Shown here: positions 57,877 to 64,000 of the stretch, piece after piece
How positions within the stretch are numbered: position 1 is the first letter of the stretch
Layout of the letters: each line of letters starts with the position of its first letter
Origin: a virus
Direction: 5' to 3' (one strand)
DNA: 64,000 nt
Virus record (IMG/VR): IMGVR_UViG_3300008952_000005
Location: 62,001 to 126,000 of that record
Made by a program: the position numbers and the translations under genes
The notes under the pieces: generated by a model
What the model was told of the DNA's origin: nothing
What the model saw: only the letters and a program-made list of their open reading frames with translations
Database searches by the model: none

Positions 57877-59532
57877 ATGATTAAAATATTGACGAAAACG
57901 TGGGCAGTATATTTGACGTTGATTATATTACTTGGAATATATATATCAAATCCTATCTTGCTACAAACAGCAAAACTAAACACCTTTGATTTTTACCAAA
58001 CCTTTGGTAAGAATTATGAATCCAAAAGTTTAGTACTAGTAGACATATCAGACAAAGCATTAAAAAAGAATGGGCAATGGCCGTGGAAAAGAGATTTACT
58101 TGGTCGTGTCATAATCAATGCGTATAAAAATGGTGCCGCTCTTGTAGTTTTACAAGTAGTCTTCCCACATAAAGATAGATTAGGTGGTGATGAAATGTTT
58201 TTGAAAATGATACAAAAATATCCAGTCATACTTACTGAAACGGATGATGTAAAAAATCTACAAAGTATCTCACGTAAAGCATTAGCAATAGGTAACGTAA
58301 GTGTGCCAGTTGATATAGATGGCACTATAAGAAAACTACCTCTTGATAAATCCATACCTGATGTTATCTTAAAAGTTATCAATGCAAAAACTTTAGCAGA
58401 AGATACTATCTGGATTGATTTCAGACATCATATTCCTAGAATAGATTTTACTGATAAAGATTGGTCGTCTGTAAAAGGTAAAATAGTTTTCATAGGTACA
58501 ACATTCCAAGGTTCAACATTTGTTACTACTCCTAATGGATTAAAAAACACACACGAAATTATGGCAATCAGTACAGAAACTTTATTGTCAGGTAATTTTA
58601 TTAGTAGACCTTATTGGTTACCATATAGTGAATTTGCTTTTATACTATTAGGTGCTCTATTTTTTCTCATAGTTATACCTAGATGTGGTGTAATGTGGTC
58701 TGCGATATGGTTTGGTGGATACTTATTTGATTTAACACTTGCAAGTTCTTATCTATGGACGCAACACTTAATCATAACTGATTGGTTCAGTCCACTTGTA
58801 ATAGGGTCTGTAATATGGGGTCAGTTAACATACAATAACTATTCAAAAGAAAATAAATTAAGACTACAAATTAAGAAACAATTTGAACACTATCTATCTC
58901 CAGATATGGTTAAAAAACTACAAAAGAATCCATCACTATTAAAACTAGGTGGTGAAAGAAAAAAAATGACGTTTTTGTTTTCAGACATACGTGGCTTTAC
59001 TCCTATATCGGAATCTATGAAAGGTAATCCAGAAAAACTTACCAAGTATGTTAATAAGTTCTTGACTGTAATGACTGATATAATATTAAAAAATGGTGGA
59101 ACTATTGATAAGTATATGGGTGATTGTATAATGGCATTTTGGAACGCACCCCTAGACAATCCAAATCATCAAAGATTAGCAGTATTATCTGCATCCCAAA
59201 TGAAAAAAACAGTTGAAGAAATGAATAAGAGTAGAGAGTTTGACCCACCTTTAAAGATTGGTATAGGTATCAATACTGGTGAGTGTCTTGTAGGTAATAT
59301 GGGGTCTGAACAACGTTTTGATTATTCTGTTATTGGTGACGCTGTTAATTTGGCAAGTAGATTGGAAGGTAAAAGTAAAGATTTTGATACTACAATAGTA
59401 ATATCTCAACATACTGCTGAAGGTATTGACTTTGTTCCATTGGCAAGACCAGATGGATTTAAATTCTATAAACTAGGTATCTCTACTGTAAAAGGTAAAA
59501 AAGAAAAGGTTAATTGTTTTTCTATTAAATAA
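57877..59532 (+). CDS. CHASE2-domain class III adenylate cyclase
   Basis: 551 aa. One N-terminal membrane segment, a periplasmic CHASE2-like sensor domain (about residues 35-240, with LVDISDKALKKNGQWPWKRD), three membrane segments (about 245-335), then a class III cyclase. Catalytic residues are readable: D370 in FLFSDIRGFTP and D416 in KYMGDCIMAF bind metal, K412 selects adenine, N491 and R495 in IGDAVNLASRLEG stabilise the transition state. It should make cAMP inside the host in response to a periplasmic signal. The only long plus-strand gene besides gp4. It diverges from the csgF operon whose FecR protein is a frequent partner of such cyclases. Confidence 0.9.
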   Translation: MIKILTKTWAVYLTLIILLGIYISNPILLQTAKLNTFDFYQTFGKNYESKSLVLVDISDKALKKNGQWPWKRDLLGRVIINAYKNGAALVVLQVVFPHKDRLGGDEMFLKMIQKYPVILTETDDVKNLQSISRKALAIGNVSVPVDIDGTIRKLPLDKSIPDVILKVINAKTLAEDTIWIDFRHHIPRIDFTDKDWSSVKGKIVFIGTTFQGSTFVTTPNGLKNTHEIMAISTETLLSGNFISRPYWLPYSEFAFILLGALFFLIVIPRCGVMWSAIWFGGYLFDLTLASSYLWTQHLIITDWFSPLVIGSVIWGQLTYNNYSKENKLRLQIKKQFEHYLSPDMVKKLQKNPSLLKLGGERKKMTFLFSDIRGFTPISESMKGNPEKLTKYVNKFLTVMTDIILKNGGTIDKYMGDCIMAFWNAPLDNPNHQRLAVLSASQMKKTVEEMNKSREFDPPLKIGIGINTGECLVGNMGSEQRFDYSVIGDAVNLASRLEGKSKDFDTTIVISQHTAEGIDFVPLARPDGFKFYKLGISTVKGKKEKVNCFSIK

Positions 59533-59614
59533 ATGCTATTATTAAATAGCAACTTAACCCTATAACTATTCCCAATACTGCAACAACACCTGCTAAGGTA
59601 TATATTGTCTTCAT
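59525..59614 (-). CDS. very small membrane protein
   Basis: 29 codons, MKTIYTLAGVVAVLGIVIGL onwards, a single hydrophobic span. Its start overlaps the stop of the preceding gene (ATGA) and its end overlaps the cyclase end on the opposite strand by eight bases. Function unknown. Confidence 0.4.
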   Translation of the reverse strand: MKTIYTLAGVVAVLGIVIGLSCYLIIAFI

Positions 59615-59775
59615 TTTTTGTCTGTTAACTTATTAATAAGTTCAAACGCTACTTTAACTTTCTCTTCCAACACTTTAATTCTATAGTGTGATTGTGCTAA
59701 AGTAACTATCAATAACACAAATGCTACTAGCATTGGCCAAAGTCTACTCAACATTAATACTGCTTCACTATCCAT
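59611..59775 (-). CDS. small membrane protein
   Basis: 54 aa, hydrophobic span (WPMLVAFVLLIVTLAQS) and a helical charged tail. Linked to neighbours by TAATG and ATGA overlaps. Function unknown. Confidence 0.45.
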   Translation of the reverse strand: MDSEAVLMLSRLWPMLVAFVLLIVTLAQSHYRIKVLEEKVKVAFELINKLTDKK

Positions 59776-59960
59776 TACTGTACTATTTCATCTCCTGTTT
59801 TAACATTGGGTCTTGGTTTCTCACAAACTGAACAATCACATTTACTACAAATAATCGTTACCGTTTTTTGATTTCGTAATCCATCTGGACTAGAAGTAGT
59901 ATACTCCATTAACTTTTCAGGACAATGAGCTTCCCTACCACAATTCTTACACTTTTCCAT
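59775..59960 (-). CDS. small Cys-rich protein, possible zinc binding
   Basis: 61 aa. CKNCGREAHCP and CSKCDCSVCEKP contain seven Cys that could hold two metal sites. Function unknown. Confidence 0.5.
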   Translation of the reverse strand: MEKCKNCGREAHCPEKLMEYTTSSPDGLRNQKTVTIICSKCDCSVCEKPRPNVKTGDEIVQ

Positions 59961-60136
59961 TACTTTTGTCTGTTAATTGTTTTCTTAACTAAATCAACAG
60001 TACTTTTACTAATATCTTTAGTCTTTGTTAATAAATTTCCACCAAGGTTTATTATTTTTGTTCTAGGTGTTATCTTTTCTTGTACAATCTTTTTTGTTTT
60101 TGGATCATACTTTTGCTGTAAAAATTCCATTACCAT
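59960..60136 (-). CDS. small basic protein
   Basis: 58 aa, MVMEFLQQKYDPKTKKIVQE onwards, rich in Lys and Thr, without signal. One-base overlaps at both ends support translation. Function unknown. Confidence 0.45.
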   Translation of the reverse strand: MVMEFLQQKYDPKTKKIVQEKITPRTKIINLGGNLLTKTKDISKSTVDLVKKTINRQK

Positions 60137-60507
60137 TATTCCTTCTCCTTTTCTTTTTTCTTATCATCTGGTTCATAATATTCTTTATACTGGTCAAGTA
60201 AATCATTAGTGTGTTTCAAGTGTGCTCTTATTTGAGCAAAGTTTTTTGCAATTAATTGAAAGTCCTTATCACTCAATCCAAATAGTACTGGATCAAGTCC
60301 TTCTGCTTCCATCTTTTGGAATACTTCTTCTGCATTGTCAGAAGTAATTATAATCCACCTCAACTTTTCAAGTTCAGGCATAGTTGGTTTAACTAAATCT
60401 AATTTCTGTCTAGGTTCTTCTAACTTAAATATTTTAAGTTGTTTCTCACCGATTGAGCAACCAGTAAGTATTAGAACAGCAATGATACTAATTATTATAC
60501 GGTACAT
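60136..60507 (-). CDS. lipoprotein, o-spanin candidate
   Basis: 123 aa. Signal with lipobox LTGCS (residues about 14-18), then a helical mature part. The gene overlaps the next membrane coiled-coil gene by 20 bases, an arrangement like Rz/Rz1 spanin pairs. It is longer than typical o-spanins, so this is tentative. Confidence 0.45.
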   Translation of the reverse strand: MYRIIISIIAVLILTGCSIGEKQLKIFKLEEPRQKLDLVKPTMPELEKLRWIIITSDNAEEVFQKMEAEGLDPVLFGLSDKDFQLIAKNFAQIRAHLKHTNDLLDQYKEYYEPDDKKKEKEKE

Positions 60508-60964
60508 ATGATGGATTTGCTATGGATGGGCACTCCCTATTAATTTCTGATTTTTTGGTTGCGTTCTTCTCTTGTTCGGTAAGTGGTGAACCACCTGCTA
60601 TCTCTACACAACGAATAGCTTTATCACTTGCACCGTTAATAATTCTTTGTATTGTTTCTGTTTTTTCTATGGCGAGTTTACCAAAGTCACGACCTTTTTT
60701 ATTAAATCTTTTATCTAAATCATCTAAATCTTTTTTAAGAGCTGAAACAAGTTCGTTCATCTTGTTGTTTGCTTTTAAAATTTCTTTAAAGTCTTCTTGT
60801 TGCTTAGCAATGAGTTCCTTTTGAGAACTCACTGCTTCTTCCAATTTGATTTGATTCGCTTTTAAAATGGCATTATCGGATCGTAACTTCATTACATACA
60901 TACCTGCACCTGCAAGTCCTGTAATCATCACAACTACCATCGCCATTTTTAAATAACCAAACAT
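60488..60964 (-). CDS. i-spanin-like membrane coiled-coil protein
   Basis: 158 aa. N-terminal membrane segment MAMVVVMITGLAGAGMYVM, then a long coiled coil, then GKLAIEKTETIQRIINGASD and CVEIAGGSPLTEQEK. This layout fits the inner-membrane spanin that joins with an outer-membrane lipoprotein to fuse the membranes at lysis. The next gene encodes a lipoprotein. Confidence 0.58.
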   Translation of the reverse strand: MFGYLKMAMVVVMITGLAGAGMYVMKLRSDNAILKANQIKLEEAVSSQKELIAKQQEDFKEILKANNKMNELVSALKKDLDDLDKRFNKKGRDFGKLAIEKTETIQRIINGASDKAIRCVEIAGGSPLTEQEKNATKKSEINRECPSIANPSYVPYNN

Positions 60965-60970
60965 AACTTT

Positions 60971-61129
60971 CTAGTCTTTCTTTAGAACTGCCCAAGCTCC
61001 GTAAGCAATTGCCGCCCAAGCAGCAATTTTAGCAACTGGACTGAAAAACAAAACTACAACGCCTAATCCTATTAATACTCCACCGTGTAATGATGTTAGT
61101 TCTTTTAGTCTTCCTGTTATAAAACCCAT
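60971..61129 (-). CDS. small two-span membrane protein, holin candidate
   Basis: 52 aa. Two hydrophobic segments (HGGVLIGLGVVVLFFSPV and AAWAAIAYGAWAVL) separated by a short loop and a charged N-terminus. Location next to the spanin-like genes makes a pinholin-like role possible, unproven. Confidence 0.45.
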   Translation of the reverse strand: MGFITGRLKELTSLHGGVLIGLGVVVLFFSPVAKIAAWAAIAYGAWAVLKKD

Positions 61130-61144
61130 ATTGGTTCTCCTTTT

Positions 61145-61726
61145 TTATTTTATCTTGGCACCAACTTTTCGGTGCTTATTCCAAGCCAAAAAACCACCTA
61201 GTCTTAAAGAATAATATGCTAGATAGTTCATAAGATAGAATCCATTTACTCCGATATTAATATCTCTAAAGATTTCATCTGCTCTTTTTTGAGATATAAC
61301 ACCAAGGGTATCTGTCTTATTTATTTTTAATAATGTCTGATACTTATAAGCATAATCGTGTACCAAACCACCCATTAAAAGTACACCTACTGGTGATAAA
61401 AATGTATGCAAGAATTTTGGAATACTTGCACCGTCAAATTTAAATCCAGCTGGTATCGTATATTTTATATCGTTTAATTCGTATTCAAAATCTTCTGCGA
61501 TTTCCCAATTTCTTGTAGTGAGTATCCACAAAAGAATTCCTTTAAAAAAACCTTTGCCTTTTGTTCTTATTGGCAACGCTCTCATAACTGGCATTTTTTT
61601 ATATGTAAAGTTATGACATTTAGGTTTCTTCTTATCAAATAAATTGATAATTAGTCCTGCTATAATAACTAAAATTACTATAGACCACATCCAAAACTTC
61701 ATTGCTAAACTTATTATTAGTTCCAT
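61145..61726 (-). CDS. DUF1353-family membrane protein
   Basis: 193 aa. N-terminal membrane segment (WSIVILVIIAGLIINLF), then the DUF1353 pattern FKFDGASIPKFLHTFLSPVG and LVHDYAYKY. Widespread in phages near lysis or tail genes, function unknown. Ends one base before the next gene. Confidence 0.72.
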   Translation of the reverse strand: MELIISLAMKFWMWSIVILVIIAGLIINLFDKKKPKCHNFTYKKMPVMRALPIRTKGKGFFKGILLWILTTRNWEIAEDFEYELNDIKYTIPAGFKFDGASIPKFLHTFLSPVGVLLMGGLVHDYAYKYQTLLKINKTDTLGVISQKRADEIFRDINIGVNGFYLMNYLAYYSLRLGGFLAWNKHRKVGAKIK

Positions 61727-62020
61727 TTATTTCTTCCTTGTTCTCATACTAGATGTTGGTTGAGCACCTCTTACGTGAACCATACCACCCATAGTATTTT
61801 CTTTCTTTTTATTTCTTGGTTCTACTTTTGGATCAGCAGACAAAAAAGGTCTTTGATTTACTGCTGTTGTATAAGCAGCGTGTAATCCAACACCTCTAAC
61901 ATTTTTTCCACCTGCTTTCTTTTTAGGTGGTGTATCACCTAAACTTGCTATAGGTTGTACATTTGAATAGTTTCCTATTCTAACACCTGTTGTACCTATA
62001 AACTCTTTAAAACTTTTCAT
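61727..62020 (-). CDS. small basic protein with MKSFKEFI N-terminus
   Basis: 97 aa. The N-terminus MKSFKEFIGTT resembles the capsid-targeting sequence MKTYQEFI of T4 internal head proteins. The remainder is basic and disordered (PPKKKAGGKN; PRNKKKENT). It could be packaged with DNA and processed by the prohead protease. Function inferred only. Confidence 0.5.
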   Translation of the reverse strand: MKSFKEFIGTTGVRIGNYSNVQPIASLGDTPPKKKAGGKNVRGVGLHAAYTTAVNQRPFLSADPKVEPRNKKKENTMGGMVHVRGAQPTSSMRTRKK

Positions 62021-62343
62021 ACTCTTGCTTTTTCTTTAATAGTCTTTTTTCTTTTAGGTGTTTCAATTTTAATTTCTTCTTTCACAACTCCACTTATTTC
62101 ATCAATCTTATTTTCAAGTTTATTTAACACTTTATAAACACCTTTCAATACAACATTGTTATTGTCTTCACTCTCTTGTACTTTTCTTTTTAAAGTACCC
62201 ATAACTCTTTTCTTACCAGTTGGATTCATATCTACACCACCGTGTGCTACTGCATTTGCTGGTGCGTCTTCTTTTTTTTCTTTATCATCAATCTTATTGA
62301 TGAGTTCGTCCATCATATCTTTATAATGTTTTGGCATACTCAT
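62017..62343 (-). CDS. coiled-coil hypothetical protein
   Basis: 108 aa. Charged, with DMMDELINKIDDKEKKEDAP and a central VLNKLENKIDEISGVVKEEI coiled segment. The C-terminus is Lys-rich. Overlaps the next gene by four bases. Function unknown. Confidence 0.5.
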   Translation of the reverse strand: MSMPKHYKDMMDELINKIDDKEKKEDAPANAVAHGGVDMNPTGKKRVMGTLKRKVQESEDNNNVVLKGVYKVLNKLENKIDEISGVVKEEIKIETPKRKKTIKEKARV

Positions 62344-62800
62344 ACTCCGATACTAGTTTATTATTTTGTTCATATATACCTACACCTAGACAAGTCATTA
62401 CTGGTTCATCTTCTATGTCTGGTATATCTCTTACTTCATTTAACATAGTTTCATACTGGTTAGTTTCTTTTAAATATGAAACAACACCTGCTTCTATTGC
62501 GTCTTTGTGTGCCATTAACTGTTTATCTTCTCTCAATATCATTGCCATAGCACCAAAAAAAGTACCAAACTTACTACCTAATCCAACTTTACCAAATAAT
62601 CTTTTCATATTAAAAACAAATCTATGTAAATATGTATATGCTTTTTTATCTTTACTATCTCTCAATGTCTTATTAGGTCTTAATACTTTACCTTTCTTAT
62701 CAATAATACCTCGTTTAAAAGCTTCTTGCTTTTCCCAAGATGTTACCAATAGTTTAACTACTCGGTAAGTTATTAACATATCTATTGCTCTACTTGCCAT
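62321..62800 (-). CDS. hypothetical protein
   Basis: 159 aa. Helical with YRVVKLLVTSWEKQEAFKRG and FGKVGLGSKFGTFFGAMAMI, a moderately hydrophobic patch. Overlaps both neighbours slightly. Possibly structural. Unrecognised. Confidence 0.55.
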   Translation of the reverse strand: MASRAIDMLITYRVVKLLVTSWEKQEAFKRGIIDKKGKVLRPNKTLRDSKDKKAYTYLHRFVFNMKRLFGKVGLGSKFGTFFGAMAMILREDKQLMAHKDAIEAGVVSYLKETNQYETMLNEVRDIPDIEDEPVMTCLGVGIYEQNNKLVSEYEYAKTL

Positions 62801-63162
62801 TACAGTTCCTTTAACATTTGTTTTATCTTTTCATCTTCATCTACATCACCTAGTTCGTGTTCATAAAGTAATTTAAGATAGTTCAATACTGTTTTTAATA
62901 CTGACCAATATTCTCTATCTATTTTAAATAATAATAAAGTTATCGCTACATCTGCACTAAAAACATTTTGTAATACTACAATGTGATTAATAATTAATCT
63001 TATTTTAACGTCACCTGTAGTTTTATACTTACGAAATAACCTTTTAAGATATTTAAATCGTTTTATATCTTCCAAAAATTCTACATTATCTTCCAATGTA
63101 GGATTGCTATAATTTTGCTGAGCAAATAGCAACCAATTATCTTTGGTTATTTCCTCAAACAT
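62800..63162 (-). CDS. hypothetical helical protein
   Basis: 120 aa. Helical (FEEITKDNWLLFAQQNYSNP; DIKRFKYLKRLFRKYK) and acidic at the C-terminus. One-base overlap with the upstream gene. No family recognised; neighbours suggest an assembly or virion role. Confidence 0.55.
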   Translation of the reverse strand: MFEEITKDNWLLFAQQNYSNPTLEDNVEFLEDIKRFKYLKRLFRKYKTTGDVKIRLIINHIVVLQNVFSADVAITLLLFKIDREYWSVLKTVLNYLKLLYEHELGDVDEDEKIKQMLKEL

Positions 63163-63167
63163 CTGAC

Positions 63168-63593
63168 CTACACCAATTTAGCGTAGACCTTTGATGTTCC
63201 GTTTTTCAAAGTTTCATAATTAACTTCTAAATTTAGACCGCCAGATTTTTTGTGTGATATACCATCATCATTAATATCAGAACCGTCTGTATCTTTTCCA
63301 AACCTTCCACCAAATTGACTAACTTTCGCACTAACTTTTCCAGATGTTCCTTCCATATTAACTGGTGATACTGTTAAACCAATTCGGTTTAGTTTTTCTC
63401 TCAAACTATCTACCGCTTGTTGTGGTTTAAGGTATTCCATATCTCCTATAGAACCTACAAAAGCATTAACTCTATTTAATACTTCTGGATCGGAAACGTT
63501 ATGTACGCCTAAATTACCATCTTCAACTGCATTAGATGTTGCTGTTCCAACCATCTTGCCGTCTTCTGTTATGTGTTGTTTAAACGTTTTCAT
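63168..63593 (-). CDS. hypothetical virion-type protein with CTS-like N-terminus
   Basis: 141 aa. It begins MKTFKQHITEDGKMVG. Compare T4 internal proteins that begin MKTYQEFIAE; ITE followed by Asp resembles a prohead protease site. The rest is Gly-rich and beta-like (GGRFGKDTDGSDINDDGI). Possibly an internal head protein or small structural protein. Confidence 0.5.
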   Translation of the reverse strand: MKTFKQHITEDGKMVGTATSNAVEDGNLGVHNVSDPEVLNRVNAFVGSIGDMEYLKPQQAVDSLREKLNRIGLTVSPVNMEGTSGKVSAKVSQFGGRFGKDTDGSDINDDGISHKKSGGLNLEVNYETLKNGTSKVYAKLV

Positions 63594-63708
63594 CTTTTTC
63601 TTTTCCCTTTTCTTTTGCTGTGTCCTCTTTAGGACAATCAGCTATTACTTCTTCCTCAAAATCGTCCAAGTCTTTATCTTCATTAAAAATCTTAAACTTT
63701 TTTAACAT
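63580..63708 (-). CDS. small acidic protein
   Basis: 42 aa, MLKKFKIFNEDKDLDDFEEE onwards, a charged helix with a Lys/Glu-rich end. It overlaps both neighbours by 14-17 bases. Function unknown. Confidence 0.4.
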   Translation of the reverse strand: MLKKFKIFNEDKDLDDFEEEVIADCPKEDTAKEKGKEKDENV

Positions 63709-63904
63709 CTTCTGTTTTAACTGGAATATCTCCAGTCATTCCTATTAACTTATTAACTTGTTGAATAGCGCCATTGATTGCATTTAAATTTGCTTTCATC
63801 TGACCTAAATCCACTTCAACTTGTTTTATATTTTTTGCCAACTTATCAAAATCTACTTGTAATCCTTGTGCTTCTGATTTAAGTTGCTCTATACTTATAG
63901 TCAT
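63692..63904 (-). CDS. small coiled-coil protein
   Basis: 70 aa, entirely heptad-like (QVEVDLGQMKANLNAINGAI). No signal. Similar small coiled coils occur beside structural genes in marine T4-like phages. Function unknown. Confidence 0.5.
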   Translation of the reverse strand: MTISIEQLKSEAQGLQVDFDKLAKNIKQVEVDLGQMKANLNAINGAIQQVNKLIGMTGDIPVKTEDVKKV

Positions 63905-63926
63905 AATTATCTCCTTATATTATATA

Positions 63927-64000
63927 TTATGCAACTGCGTATCCGTTACCTGCAATTACGTTCCAATTTGAATTTTTAAATAACAAAGTAACTGTTTCAC
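63927..64000 (-). CDS. C-terminus of a virion-type protein, start beyond the window
   Basis: Only the last 24 codons are visible: ETVTLLFKNSNWNVIAGNGY then three residues and a stop. The pattern WNVIAGNGYA is one I associate with ends of phage structural proteins in marine T4-like phages. The N-terminus lies outside the window, so no call on identity. Confidence 0.5.
   Translation of the reverse strand, partial: ETVTLLFKNSNWNVIAGNGYAVA

Overview
The window is part of a large, AT-rich T4-like myovirus genome, probably from a phage of SAR11/Pelagibacter-type marine alphaproteobacteria. T4 homologues are recognisable by sequence: gp2-like, gp4, gp5, gp26, gp27, gp32, gp33, gp48, gp53, gp54, gp59, gp61, NrdA and NrdB. 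They sit among genes typical of marine T4-like phages (IscA-like, ThyX, AsnB, Gmd, 2OG-Fe(II) oxygenases, M15 endolysin). The host guess rests on base composition, on a circularly permuted (alphaproteobacterial two-piece type) tmRNA gene, and on an AapJ-type amino-acid-binding protein. No host marker was searched, so this is inference. Almost everything is on the minus strand. The two clear plus-strand genes are gp4 and an adenylate cyclase.

Layout from left to right. 1-14 kb: baseplate, tail and head-completion genes (gp5, gp27, gp53, gp48, gp4, a tape-measure candidate, gp26 with a -1 frameshift product, gp54, gp2-like). They are interrupted by a cluster of TACGCA repeats (1585-1738) and by a group of membrane/periplasmic genes that includes a lipoprotein amino-acid-binding protein. 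13.6-18.9 kb: replication and late-transcription genes (gp32, gp59, ThyX, gp33) with three 2OG oxygenases. 18.9-19.2 kb: permuted tmRNA. 19-25 kb: nuclease, M15 endolysin, Bax-like glucosaminidase, SprT and many small proteins. 25-34 kb: small early-type genes, many secreted or lipoproteins, packed with stop/start overlaps and served by consensus sigma70-type promoters. 34-46 kb: a surface-sugar and protein-modification cluster (glycosyltransferases, Gmd, a His-type sugar 3-dehydratase, AsnB, GMP reductase, SET protein, oxygenase). 46-52 kb: RuvC-like nuclease, NrdA/NrdB, gp61 primase. 52-59.5 kb: a curli-like export operon (CsgF, CsgG, curlin-like protein, periplasmic thioredoxin, FecR-domain protein) divergent from a CHASE2-adenylate cyclase. 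59.5-64 kb: spanin-like pair, holin candidate, DUF1353, and small virion-type proteins.

Two promoter classes are visible: TTGACN-17-TATNNT boxes, likely read by host sigma70 early in infection, and TATAAATA boxes, matching T4-type late promoters that would need gp33 plus a gp55-like sigma factor. Several sigma70 boxes sit so close to the start codon that leaderless mRNAs are predicted.

The most unusual content is the curli/FecR/CHASE2-cyclase module, the permuted tmRNA with G3-U70 identity and tag ANESYALAA, the amino-acid-binding lipoprotein, and the slippery T_TTT_TTC site in gp26. All functions are read from sequence motifs and remembered family features. No database search was run.
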